A stretch of DNA of 64,000 nt from Acidimicrobiia bacterium. Lineage in GTDB: Bacteria; Actinomycetota; Acidimicrobiia; Spongiisociales; Spongiisociaceae. Location of the stretch: assembly GCA_022827785.1 (NCBI GenBank), contig JAJEIM010000033.1, positions 99,729 through 163,728 of the forward strand, in the 5' to 3' direction. The position numbers and the translations under genes were made by a program. Below, piece by piece: positions 1 through 8,236 of this stretch. The notes under the pieces were generated by a model. That model had not been told where the DNA came from and ran no database searches. It saw only the letters and a program-made list of their open reading frames with translations. The stretch's first letter is position 1. Each line of letters opens with the position of its first letter.

Positions 1-1
1 G

Positions 2-1414
2 ATGTATCCCTTCGGCTACTCGCCCGCATTCACCGCCATCGGCCACATCACCGGCCCGTACCGGATCCCCCACCAGTCGGTCGGCCTTCTCGCCGTGGCG
101 ACCAACAAGACCCCTTGCGGCGCCTACCGGGGCTTCGGGATCCCGGAAGCCACCTTCGCGATCGAGCGCCTCATGGACAAGGCGGCCGACCGGCTCGGCA
201 TCGGCAGGAACGAGATCAGGCGCCGCAACCTCATCGGCCAGGGCGACATTCCTTACACCACCTCGGCCGGAGCGATCGTCGACTCGGGGAGCCACCGGGA
301 AGCCTTCGAGGAGACGGTGCGCGTCACCGCCGAGCGGGTGGAACACTGGCGGGCCGTGCTGGGGGACGATCCCGGCATCCGGGTCGGGTCAGGCGTGGTC
401 AACTACATCGAAGGCGTCACGCCCACCTATTTCATGACCACCGGACACTGGACCGCGTACGACTCCTGCTCGGTACGCGTGAACCCCGACGGGACGGCGG
501 TGGTGTCGGTGGGGGTCTCCACATCCGGCCAGGGTCTGGAATCCATGCTGACCACCCTCACCGCCGAAGCACTCGGGGTCCGCCGCGACCAGGTCCGGGT
601 GGTGATGGGCGACACCGACCGCACCCCCTACGGGCTGGGCAGCTGGGGCAGCCGGAGCACCAACGTCGCCTCGGGCGCCCTCCGCATCGCGTCCGACCGG
701 CTCCTGGAGAAGGCGACCCGGATCGCCGCCCATCTGCTGGAGGCCTCCCCGGAGGACATCGAGGCCCACGACGGCGCGCTGAGCGTGCGCGGAAGCCCCG
801 GAGCCTCAGTCACCTGGCAGCAGGTGGCGACTGCGGCCAACATCCGCACCGTCGACCTGCCCGAGGGCGTGGAGCCGGGCCTGGAGGCGGCGGCAACCTA
901 CGAGCCACCGGGCATAGAACACGTCCCCGACGAGTACGGGCGGGTCAACGCCGCCGCCACGTACACCAACGCCAGCCATGCCGCGGTGGTGTCGGTCGAC
1001 ACCGGCACCGGCCAGGTGAGGATGCTGGAGTACATCGTCGCCCACGACTGCGGGACGGTCATCAACCCCCAGATCGTCCGGGGACAGGTGGTCGGCGGGG
1101 TCGCACAGGGGATAGGCGGCGCCCTGCTGGAGCAGCTCCACTACGACGAATGGGGGAATCCCCAGTCGACCTCCTTCCTGGACTACCACCTGCCCGGCGC
1201 CACCGAGATCCCCACCATGCAGGTTCTCCACTTCGAGTCGCCGGCCCCTGCCATGCCCTGGGGCGCCAAGGGCGCCGGAGAGGCGGGGATCATCGGCCCG
1301 GGCCCGGCCATCGCCGCCGCCGTGGAGGACGCCCTGTCGGGCATGGGAGTAGCGGAGATCACCCGCACCCCGATCACCGCCCCCTACGTGCTCAGCCTCC
1401 TCCCGACCCCGTAG
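2..1414 (+). CDS. Molybdopterin-binding hydroxylase large subunit, C-terminal part (cut by window edge)
   Basis: Xanthine dehydrogenase / CO dehydrogenase large-subunit family. These enzymes hydroxylate N-heterocycles or aldehydes with a Mo-molybdopterin cofactor, together with FAD and 2Fe-2S subunits. The visible 470 residues start inside the family fold (AYRGFGIPEA near residue 40) and run through the cofactor-binding region to GAKGAGEAGI near residue 421, where the Glu is the expected catalytic base. Family members are about 750-1000 residues, so the first methionine here is internal and the gene begins before the window. The stop at 1412-1414 is followed 25 nt later by the deaminase gene. 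The substrate cannot be read from the sequence; the neighbours suggest a nitrogen heterocycle. Confidence 0.9.
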   Translation: MYPFGYSPAFTAIGHITGPYRIPHQSVGLLAVATNKTPCGAYRGFGIPEATFAIERLMDKAADRLGIGRNEIRRRNLIGQGDIPYTTSAGAIVDSGSHREAFEETVRVTAERVEHWRAVLGDDPGIRVGSGVVNYIEGVTPTYFMTTGHWTAYDSCSVRVNPDGTAVVSVGVSTSGQGLESMLTTLTAEALGVRRDQVRVVMGDTDRTPYGLGSWGSRSTNVASGALRIASDRLLEKATRIAAHLLEASPEDIEAHDGALSVRGSPGASVTWQQVATAANIRTVDLPEGVEPGLEAAATYEPPGIEHVPDEYGRVNAAATYTNASHAAVVSVDTGTGQVRMLEYIVAHDCGTVINPQIVRGQVVGGVAQGIGGALLEQLHYDEWGNPQSTSFLDYHLPGATEIPTMQVLHFESPAPAMPWGAKGAGEAGIIGPGPAIAAAVEDALSGMGVAEITRTPITAPYVLSLLPTP

Positions 1415-1439
1415 GATCGGTCCGGCTACGCTCCGGCCC

Positions 1440-2411
1440 ATGGCAGGACTCAGCGCGCAGGACGAACGGCTACTCCGGCAGGCCATTGGGGTATCCGCCA
1501 GGTCGGTGGCGAACGGGAACATGCCCTTCGGCGCCCTGATGGCGGACGCATCCGGCAATGTCCTCCTCGAGGCGGAGAACACCGGCGTCACGGGCAAGAA
1601 CACGCTCAACCACGCCGAGACCAACCTCATGAACATGGCGGTGACCACCCTCACCGACCGCCAGATCGCCACCGCCACCCTCTACACCAGCTGCGAGCCC
1701 TGCGCCATGTGCAGCGGCTCCATGTACTGGGGAGGCCTCAACCGGATGGTCTACGGGATGAGCGAGCTCGACCTCCTGGAGATCACCGGGGAGGATCCCG
1801 GCACCGCCACCATGCGGGGCGTGGGCTGCCGGAACATTCTCCAGAGCGGCCAGCGCGACATCGAGGTGAGCGGCCCACACCTGGTCGAGGAGGCCTCGGC
1901 GGTCCACATCGGGTTCTACGACCGGTTCCGGCTCAGCGCTCAGGAGGAACAGCTCCTCCGGCGGGCCATCGAAGTGTCCACCAGGTCGGTCGCCAACGGG
2001 AACCTGCCCTTCGGGGCGCTGCTCGCCGACCCGGACGGGAACGTCCTGCTGGAGGCGGAGAACAGCGACATAACGGGCCGGAGCCCGCTCAACCACGCCG
2101 AGACCAACCTGATGAGGCTGGCGATCGAGAAGCTCACGCCGGAGCAGATCGCCACCGCCACCCTCTACACCAGCTGCGAGCCCTGCGCCATGTGCAGCGG
2201 CTCCATGTACTGGGGAGGCCTCAACCGGATGGTCTACGGGATGAGCGAGGCGGATCTGCTGGAGTACACGGGCGGCCACCAGCTCAACCCGACCATGACC
2301 GGCGTGGGCTGCCGGGCCGTACTCCAGAGCGGCCACCGCGAGGTGGAGGTGAAGGGCCCCTTCCTTATCGACGAGGCCTCCGTGATCCACCGCACCTACT
2401 GGAGTTCCTGA
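1440..2411 (+). CDS. Tandem double nucleoside/guanine deaminase-like protein
   Basis: Two complete zinc-dependent deaminase domains of the CDA/guanine-deaminase/TadA superfamily are fused head to tail (about residues 1-161 and 162-323). Each has the HAE zinc and proton-shuttle motif (H58 and about H219) and a PCAMC zinc motif, so both sites look intact. Family members are normally single-domain proteins of 150-160 residues acting as dimers, so this looks like a covalent pseudo-dimer. The two halves share a 105-bp stretch identical at DNA level (1662-1766 and 2145-2249). No clear ribosome-binding site precedes the ATG. A role in deaminating an aminated heterocycle is inferred from the hydroxylase and ring-dioxygenase neighbours. 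Confident for fold, not for substrate. Confidence 0.85.
   Translation: MAGLSAQDERLLRQAIGVSARSVANGNMPFGALMADASGNVLLEAENTGVTGKNTLNHAETNLMNMAVTTLTDRQIATATLYTSCEPCAMCSGSMYWGGLNRMVYGMSELDLLEITGEDPGTATMRGVGCRNILQSGQRDIEVSGPHLVEEASAVHIGFYDRFRLSAQEEQLLRRAIEVSTRSVANGNLPFGALLADPDGNVLLEAENSDITGRSPLNHAETNLMRLAIEKLTPEQIATATLYTSCEPCAMCSGSMYWGGLNRMVYGMSEADLLEYTGGHQLNPTMTGVGCRAVLQSGHREVEVKGPFLIDEASVIHRTYWSS
1662..2249 (+). repeat. 105-bp perfect direct repeat inside the deaminase gene
   Basis: Nucleotides 1662-1766 and 2145-2249 are identical over 105 bp, covering the PCAMC motif and the following GGLNRMVYG segment of each domain. Flanking sequence differs between the halves, so the identity is local. Recent duplication alone would not leave such a sharp boundary; gene conversion between the halves is the simplest reading. 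Confidence 0.9.
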
Positions 2412-2592
2412 ACCGGGAGAGCGCTAAGCCTCTCGATCCCGGCGACGACCGGAGACGGGATTTCCGGTCGGGAACGGGCCGCCCGTTCCCGCACTTCCAG
2501 CGCCCTCTTCCGCACCCTCCGCCCGCCCGGCGAGCAGCCCGACCGAATAGGATCAGCGGCAGCTTTCCTGACAGCACGAAAGGAGAACGCCG

Positions 2593-3633
2593 TTGCGTAG
2601 AGTTCCCACCACAGCCGCCGCCGGCGCCGAACTGGTACCGATGTTCAAAGACCACATGGAGTTGTGCGGGGTAGGCCCCGGCCAGACCGTGATGGCCTTC
2701 ACCAACACCCAGAGCAACCCCGCCTACATCACCGCGCTGATGGGAGCGGTGAAGGTGCTGGGAGGCGACTTCTTCCAGATAATGGTGCCGGCCGACGATT
2801 CCTGGATGGAATCGCGCACCATCGTCGAGGCCTGGAAGGGGTGCGACCTGGTGGTGGGCTTCCTGGCCAGCATGGGATCCCACTGGATCTACTCCGACGC
2901 CCACAACGAGGCCCTGGAGTCGGGCGTCCGTTCCCTGATGATCGAGGAACCCGAGGACCATCTGCGCCGCCTCTTCCCCATCCCGGTCATTCGCGAGCGC
3001 GGCGAGGCCAGCGTGCGCTACATGGCGACGTCTGACACGATGCGGGTCCAGTCCGAGGCCGGGACCGACCTCACCGTCCGCTACACGGGCCGACCCCTCG
3101 GATGCCAGTACGGATACACCGACGAGCCGGGACGCTGGGATCACTGGCCGTCAGGGCAGTGCGGGGTGGCGCCGCTGGAGGACTCGGCGGAGGGCACGCT
3201 GGTGGTGGACGCCGGCGACGCGCTGCTGCCTCTGGGCAAGTACGTGGAACAGCCGATCCGTATCGAGATACGGGAGGGGAGCATCGTCTCCATCGACGGG
3301 GGCGCCGACTCCCGGCTGCTCAAGGACTACTTCGAGCAGCCCAAGGACAAGCGGGTCTACGGTGTCTCCCACATCGGCTGGGGGTACGAGCACCGGGCCA
3401 ACTGGAACGCCCTGGGCCTCCGCTTCTGGGAAGGCGGGGGGGTGATGGACACCGAGAGCTACTACGGCAACATGCTGATCGCGTTCGGCGCCAACTTCTT
3501 CCGCAAGCTGGGCGGCGAGAACCGGGTTCCGTTCCACTTCGACATCCCGACCCGCAACCACTCCATCTGGATCGGCGACACCCAGATCATCGACCGGGGC
3601 AGCTTCGTGGTGCCCGGGTTCGAGCTGGAATAG
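2593..3633 (+). CDS. NicX-like (2,5-dihydroxypyridine 5,6-dioxygenase family) protein
   Basis: 346 residues resembling NicX and related M29-aminopeptidase-fold ring-cleaving dioxygenases, which open 2,5-dihydroxypyridine to N-formylmaleamate with Fe(II). Visible are H260 in VSHIGWG and H315/D317 in FHFDIP, matching in spacing the HIS/HIS/ASP iron ligands described for NicX. I chose the TTG start because AAAGGAG lies just upstream (2579-2585). The gene sits between a Mo-hydroxylase plus deaminase and an SDR, consistent with a heterocycle catabolic cluster. An M29-type leucyl aminopeptidase is the main alternative, since the two share a fold. Substrate is inferred. Confidence 0.65.
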   Translation: MRRVPTTAAAGAELVPMFKDHMELCGVGPGQTVMAFTNTQSNPAYITALMGAVKVLGGDFFQIMVPADDSWMESRTIVEAWKGCDLVVGFLASMGSHWIYSDAHNEALESGVRSLMIEEPEDHLRRLFPIPVIRERGEASVRYMATSDTMRVQSEAGTDLTVRYTGRPLGCQYGYTDEPGRWDHWPSGQCGVAPLEDSAEGTLVVDAGDALLPLGKYVEQPIRIEIREGSIVSIDGGADSRLLKDYFEQPKDKRVYGVSHIGWGYEHRANWNALGLRFWEGGGVMDTESYYGNMLIAFGANFFRKLGGENRVPFHFDIPTRNHSIWIGDTQIIDRGSFVVPGFELE

Positions 3634-3646
3634 CCGGACGCGCGCC

Positions 3647-4402
3647 ATGCGACTCAAGGACAAGGTAGCGGTAGTCACCGGGTCCTCCCGTTCGATCGGG
3701 CGGGCCATCGCCGTCGGATACGGGCGGGAAGGCGCCAAGGTGGTGGTCAACTACCGGAGCGACAAGGGTGCTGCGGATTCGGCCGTGGCCGAGATCGAGG
3801 CGGCGGGCTCCGAGGCCATTGCGGTCCGCGCCGACACCACCTCGGCCGCGGACGTGAACGGCCTGATCGGCGCGGCCGTGAGTCGTTTCGGCCGGATCGA
3901 TGTCCTGGTGAACAACGCCGCCATCCTGATCCGGACACCCTTCCTCGAGATCGAGGAGTCGGAGTGGGACCGGATCATCGAGGTCAACCTCAAGGGGTTC
4001 TTCCTGTGCTCCCAGACGGTCGCACGCCAGATGGTCCGCCAGGGTGACGGCGGCATCATCATCAACATGTCGTCGGCGGGCGAGACTCTGGCGGGACGGG
4101 ATCTCACCCACTACTGCGTGGCCAAGGGGGGCGTGCGGATGCTCACCCGGCAGCTGGCCTTCGAGCTGGCGCCCCACGGGATCCGCGCCAATGCCATCGC
4201 CCCGGGACTGATCGAGACGGACATGAACCGGTCGGACCTGGCGGTTCCCGAGTTCCGCGAGTACCGGCTCTCCATGATCCCGCTGGGGATCATCGGGGTT
4301 CCCGAGGACATTGTCGGCGCGGCGGTTTTCCTGGCCTCTGACGAATCCAGGATGGCCACCGGGTCCACCGTCTACCTAGATGCCGGCCAGACCATCGCCT
4401 GA
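3647..4402 (+). CDS. SDR family oxidoreductase
   Basis: 251-residue classical short-chain dehydrogenase/reductase. An N-terminal Rossmann motif TGSSRSIG (residues 9-16) is followed by NNAA, a catalytic Ser in NMSSAG (about residue 142), and Y156/K160 in YCVAK. These enzymes move hydride between NAD(P)H and hydroxyl or keto groups. The start lies 13 nt after the NicX-like stop, so the two are very probably co-transcribed. Substrate unknown; in this cluster it may act on a hydroxylated ring product. A decayed copy of the same C-terminus is visible at 5235-5315. Confidence 0.88.
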   Translation: MRLKDKVAVVTGSSRSIGRAIAVGYGREGAKVVVNYRSDKGAADSAVAEIEAAGSEAIAVRADTTSAADVNGLIGAAVSRFGRIDVLVNNAAILIRTPFLEIEESEWDRIIEVNLKGFFLCSQTVARQMVRQGDGGIIINMSSAGETLAGRDLTHYCVAKGGVRMLTRQLAFELAPHGIRANAIAPGLIETDMNRSDLAVPEFREYRLSMIPLGIIGVPEDIVGAAVFLASDESRMATGSTVYLDAGQTIA

Positions 4403-4508
4403 CCCGGGGGGTTTCTCAGCTCATCGTCCGGCGGGGACCGGACGAGAACTCCTACCGGCCCGGCGGCGGTCAACATGCAACAGCCAGACAAACGAACGGA
4501 GGTACTAG

Positions 4509-5165
4509 ATGTCAGACCTTATTGATGGTCTCTCGAACGGTCTGGAGAACGCGGGCGAGACCATACTCTCATTCCTGCCGCGGCTGATCGGAGCCTTGAT
4601 AATCCTGGTTGTCGGCTGGCTGGTGGCCCGGCTGGTACACAGGGTGTTCCAGCGCCTCTTCAAGGCGGTTGGCCTCGACGCATTGCTGGAACGAGCCGGT
4701 CTCGCCGACCGGCTGAACGCGGCCGGATACACCGCTACCGACCTTGGGGCGCGAGCGATCTACTGGATCGCGCTGCTGGTGGTGTTCCTGCTCACGGCCG
4801 AGGCTCTCGACGTCGAGTATCTCAGCGACATCCTGACGGGGCTGATCGGATACCTACCGCTGGTGGTGGCGGCGATCGTCATCGTCATCGTGGCGGCCGC
4901 ATTGGGTGCGTTCCTCGCCGAGTTGTCCACTCCGTGGTCGCAGGAACGTCACATCCGGTGGCTCCCCGCCACGGCGCGGTGGGCGGTGATCGCCCTCGGG
5001 ATATTCGTCGCCCTCAACACGCTGAACATCGGCGAGGAGATTGTCAACACCCTCTTCATAGCCGTGGTCGGGACGGTGGGCGCCATCCTGGTGATCGCCT
5101 TCGGCGTTGGGGGAATCTCCGCGGCGAAGGAGTGGTGGAGCAGGGTCCTGCCCGACCGCGACTGA
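4509..5165 (+). CDS. TM-helix-repeat membrane protein, mechanosensitive-channel-like
   Basis: 218 residues with about four to five hydrophobic helices. The first is an LPRLIGALIILVVGW segment typical of the conserved TM-helix domain found in small MscS-like proteins, and a second copy-like segment (LIGYLPLVVAAIVIVIVAA) follows at about residue 115. The MscS beta-domain is absent, so channel activity is only suggested by family. Start supported by an AACGGAGGT ribosome-binding site about 8 nt before the ATG. It stands alone, with over 100 nt upstream and a strong hairpin downstream. An envelope-stress or osmotic role would fit the family but is inference. Confidence 0.75.
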   Translation: MSDLIDGLSNGLENAGETILSFLPRLIGALIILVVGWLVARLVHRVFQRLFKAVGLDALLERAGLADRLNAAGYTATDLGARAIYWIALLVVFLLTAEALDVEYLSDILTGLIGYLPLVVAAIVIVIVAAALGAFLAELSTPWSQERHIRWLPATARWAVIALGIFVALNTLNIGEEIVNTLFIAVVGTVGAILVIAFGVGGISAAKEWWSRVLPDRD

Positions 5166-5191
5166 CCCGGGTTGAGTCCGTTCATGTCTCT

Positions 5192-5232
5192 GCCGCCGGC
5201 CCGTCTTGCGGCGACCCGCGCGGGCCGGCGGC
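5192..5232 (+). terminator. Terminator-like hairpin after the TM-helix gene
   Basis: Perfect 12-bp inverted repeat (5192-5203 with 5221-5232) around a 17-nt loop, 27 nt after the stop codon. No U-tract follows, so it may act as a stability or Rho-independent element without a tail. Confidence 0.5.
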
Positions 5233-5234
5233 GC

Positions 5235-5315
5235 ATGGCGGCGGTCTTTCCGGCCCCCAAGGACCACCGGATGGCCACCGGACTCACCGTCTCCCTCGAC
5301 ACCGGCCGACCATAG
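5235..5315 (+). pseudogene. Remnant of an SDR gene C-terminus
   Basis: Reading from 5235 gives 26 residues ending RMATGLTVSLDTGRP before a stop. This closely mirrors the C-terminus of the intact SDR at 3647-4402 (AVFLASDESRMATGSTVYL). Nothing upstream resembles the rest of an SDR. It looks like the 3' scar of a duplicated SDR gene. The other approximately 300 bp up to the next gene hold only the metalloregulator-like box at 5527. Confidence 0.7.
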
Positions 5316-5526
5316 GAGCCTGATTCCGGAGCCCGACTCCGGACCGGACACTCGCCAACCCCGGGGGACCACCCGGACGACGGGCTCCGGTCGGAGTGCG
5401 GCGTAGCGCCCGACAAGGTGAGCCGATGGGAGCCCGGCACACCGAGGATGTGAGCCGCCTCAAACCAAGGCACCCTCCCGGCAGGTCCGTATGCGCCTGC
5501 GAGGAAAATGACTGGCCTCTCTAGTT

Positions 5527-5545
5527 GATACTGATTATCATTACC
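5527..5545. promoter_or_regulatory. Fur/Zur-type metalloregulator box
   Basis: GATACTGATTATCATTACC matches the classical 19-bp Fur consensus GATAATGATAATCATTATC at 16 of 19 positions and holds the inverted repeat TGATA-N5-TATCA. It is one of the most AT-rich short stretches in this GC-rich segment and lies about 77 bp upstream of the binding-lipoprotein gene, a plausible operator position. Which regulator (Fur, IdeR or Zur) cannot be told. Confidence 0.6.
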
Positions 5546-5621
5546 ATCAGGGCCTAGGGGGATTTCGCTCGCGCAGGCAGCTCCCAAGCCCGTTCCAGGT
5601 AGCAACGCCACGGGATGGAGC

Positions 5622-6878
5622 ATGAACAAGACGAATAGCTCGGAACCCCGCCTACACCATTTGGCCATCGGCCTGTCGCTCATGGCCCTCATCTCGGTGA
5701 CCGCGTGCCAGGCGTCAGAGGACGAGGTAGCGCCGGCAGCAGATCAGTCCGGCACACCTTCGCAGGCCACGATGGACGCCCCAGACCAGCCACCAGGCAT
5801 AACCGATGACAGCGTGCTGTTCGGTCAGTCTGCCGCATTCACAGGCCCGGCACAGGAACTGGGCATCCAGATGCGCCTGGGGATCCAGGCCGCCTTCCAC
5901 GAGCAGAACCAGGCCGGCGGAGTCCACGGGCGCCAAATCGACCTGACCACGCTCGACGACTTCTACGAACCGGATTCGGCCTACTCGAACACGAACAGTC
6001 TCATCAATAGACAGGGGGTGTTCGGGTTGATCGGTGAGGTCGGTACTCCGACTTCCCGTTCGGCCTCCCGATTGGCGACCTATCGGGGCGTGCCTTTCGT
6101 CGCTCCCTTCACCGGAGCCGAGTTGCTGCGCCACGCCGACCTGGGAAGTGTGGTGAACCTGCGTGCCTCGTACTACCAGGAGACCGAGAAGATGGTGGAT
6201 CACCTGACCGAAGACGCCGGTGTCACCCGGGTGGCGGTCCTCTACCAGAACGACTCGTACGGGGCGGCCGGATTCGAGGGCGTGCGCCTCGCCCTCGAAC
6301 GGCGCGGGCTGGCTCCGGTTGCAGGCGGGCAGTATCAGCGGAACACGAGTGCGGTGAAGAGGGCTGTGTTGAGCATCGTCAGATCCGAGCCCGAGGCGGT
6401 GATCATGGTCAGCACCTACTCCTCCGCTGCCAAAGCCATCGAGTTGATCCGAGAGGACATCGATCCGATATTCATGGCGGTCTCGTTCGTCGGCAGTAAC
6501 GCTCTGGCCGAGGAGTTGGGCACCGGGGCCGAGGGCGTCTACGTAACGCAGGTGGTCCCGCTACCGGGAGACACCAGCCTTCCCGTCGTCAGTTCGTACC
6601 ACACAGCCCTCAGTGCATTCGACGAGGACGCCGTCCCCGGATTTGTCTCGCTGGAAGGCTATCTTGCCGGCCGGCTGGCCATTGCGGGACTCGACCTCTG
6701 CGGCCGTGATCTGAGCCGACAGTGTTTCCTCGACGCCATCCGGAACGCCGGATCGATCGACATCGAAGGGATGGTGCTCGAGTACGGACCTTCCGACAAT
6801 CAGGGTTCGGATGCTGTATTCCTGACCGTCCTGGGTTCCGACGGCAGCCATCGCATAGTGGAAAGGCTGGGGGGTTGA
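5622..6878 (+). CDS. LIV-type (family 1 fold) periplasmic binding lipoprotein
   Basis: 418 residues. The N-terminus is a lipoprotein signal with lipobox ending at C29 (SVTAC). The mature part is a type-1 periplasmic-binding fold of the branched-chain amino acid ABC receptor family: LFGQSAAFTGPAQELG near residue 70, a G-EVGTPTSRS segment and VAVLYQNDSYG near residue 205. Such proteins normally feed an ABC transporter, but no permease or ATPase lies beside it. Instead, a two-TM protein with a large extracellular helical domain follows after 2 nt, a pairing that recalls TorT/TorS-type sensing. A Fur-box-like site lies upstream. Ligand unknown. Confidence 0.85.
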   Translation: MNKTNSSEPRLHHLAIGLSLMALISVTACQASEDEVAPAADQSGTPSQATMDAPDQPPGITDDSVLFGQSAAFTGPAQELGIQMRLGIQAAFHEQNQAGGVHGRQIDLTTLDDFYEPDSAYSNTNSLINRQGVFGLIGEVGTPTSRSASRLATYRGVPFVAPFTGAELLRHADLGSVVNLRASYYQETEKMVDHLTEDAGVTRVAVLYQNDSYGAAGFEGVRLALERRGLAPVAGGQYQRNTSAVKRAVLSIVRSEPEAVIMVSTYSSAAKAIELIREDIDPIFMAVSFVGSNALAEELGTGAEGVYVTQVVPLPGDTSLPVVSSYHTALSAFDEDAVPGFVSLEGYLAGRLAIAGLDLCGRDLSRQCFLDAIRNAGSIDIEGMVLEYGPSDNQGSDAVFLTVLGSDGSHRIVERLGG

Positions 6879-6880
6879 AG

Positions 6881-7960
6881 ATGAACCGGATTTCTATGCG
6901 CAAATCGCTGGCAGTCACGACGTTGGTGGCGTTGGTGGCAGTGATCGCCGCTTCGATCGTGGGTTGGAGCGGTCTGGGCACCCTGACCGATCAGGGCGAC
7001 GCCGGTGAGGACACGGCCACGCTGAGTGGGGCGCTGGCGATATCCCAGCACTCCAACTCGCTGGCATCGGCCGGGCTGGTCGAAACCAATCTCAGGATGA
7101 CCCGCGAGAGCGTCTTGGAGATGAGAAGCGACATAGCCGACGCGAAGGACCAATTGTCCACCCAGCTGTCCGGCCTCATGGGCCGGGGATACGACGAGAG
7201 GGTCTCACGGATCGAAGACCACGTCAGTGCCCTGATCGCCATCGTGGATGAGGTGGACGGCAACCGACCCGCTCTGCTCCGTAACATCGTCAACGACGAA
7301 CTCAAACGGCGCGAACTCAGCAGTTCAACGACACGGATCCTGGGTCCCGCCATCATGAAGAGCATCGATGACCAGTTCTATTACATGATGACTGGTAGGA
7401 GTGACGTTCGAGACACGTCCTCGGGCGCAGACAGGTTGTCCCCGCTGGAACTCGAGCGGTACCAGCACATGACTGAGCTGCAACGTGGTGTCTCCGTGGC
7501 GCACTCGATGCTGGCGGCGGTAGTCCGAGCAACGGATCCGACGCTGATCACCACCGTCCAGGAGGCCTTCGACTCTTCGGCACAGGGCGCCAGGGCAAAT
7601 CTCGAGTTCCTATCCGCGAACGGTGGTCCGGAGTTGGACCCGAGGGTGATCCCGCTCGTAACCGCATTGATCGACGCCGGATCCGGAAGCGACAACTACT
7701 TCGACGCAGTCGAGGCCCGGTTGGAGATGTCTCTCGACGAGCGAGCGCTGATCGCGTCGAGCGAGGGAGTCCTCTCGGCCATCGATTCGGAGATCGCCGC
7801 CCTGGTGGCGGACGTGAACGCCGGCATCGTCTCCTCGGCGGACGAATCCGAGCAGGCGGCCGCGAGCGGGCAGACGACCGTGCTCGTCGTGGGAGTCATC
7901 GGGATCGTCCTGACGCTTCTCGTGGCCGGCTACCTCGGCTCACGGAAGCAGGAACGGTAA
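6881..7960 (+). CDS. Two-TM protein with extracellular helical sensor-like domain, no output module
   Basis: 359 residues: TM helix at about 8-32, a mostly alpha-helical extracellular region of about 300 residues, and a second TM helix near 331-352, followed by only GYLGSRKQER. The layout matches the periplasmic sensor half of TorS-like kinases or chemoreceptors but stops right after TM2, where HAMP and signalling domains would begin. Start chosen at the ATG 2 nt after the preceding stop, so it is translationally linked to the binding lipoprotein. It could be a truncated receptor, or a co-receptor that signals through a partner elsewhere. No confident family assignment. Confidence 0.6.
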   Translation: MNRISMRKSLAVTTLVALVAVIAASIVGWSGLGTLTDQGDAGEDTATLSGALAISQHSNSLASAGLVETNLRMTRESVLEMRSDIADAKDQLSTQLSGLMGRGYDERVSRIEDHVSALIAIVDEVDGNRPALLRNIVNDELKRRELSSSTTRILGPAIMKSIDDQFYYMMTGRSDVRDTSSGADRLSPLELERYQHMTELQRGVSVAHSMLAAVVRATDPTLITTVQEAFDSSAQGARANLEFLSANGGPELDPRVIPLVTALIDAGSGSDNYFDAVEARLEMSLDERALIASSEGVLSAIDSEIAALVADVNAGIVSSADESEQAAASGQTTVLVVGVIGIVLTLLVAGYLGSRKQER

Positions 7961-8236
7961 GTAACCGGCTGCAGGAGCAAGGCCGGCAATTCATCGCGCC
8001 GGTGGGCATTGGCCTGCCGGTCGGTGGCCGGGTGGTCGAGGGGAACGGTGACTCCGGTGAGCCCCCTGAAGGACCTGAGCATCTGATGCGCATGCCCACC
8101 AAAGGGGCGCCCTCGGCCATCACCGCCGACTAGTGTCCTTGATCGCGAGCAACCCCTCTCCATCAGGTAACTCCCCTCCAATGATCCCCGGCCCGGACAG
8201 CCCAACGCTCACACCGGCGCGGCCGGACTTCGCGCA

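Noticed and set aside
7961..8136. Remnant of an output domain after the two-TM protein
   Set aside because: A frame after TM2 stays open for about 60 codons but shows no clear HAMP, kinase or cyclase motif.
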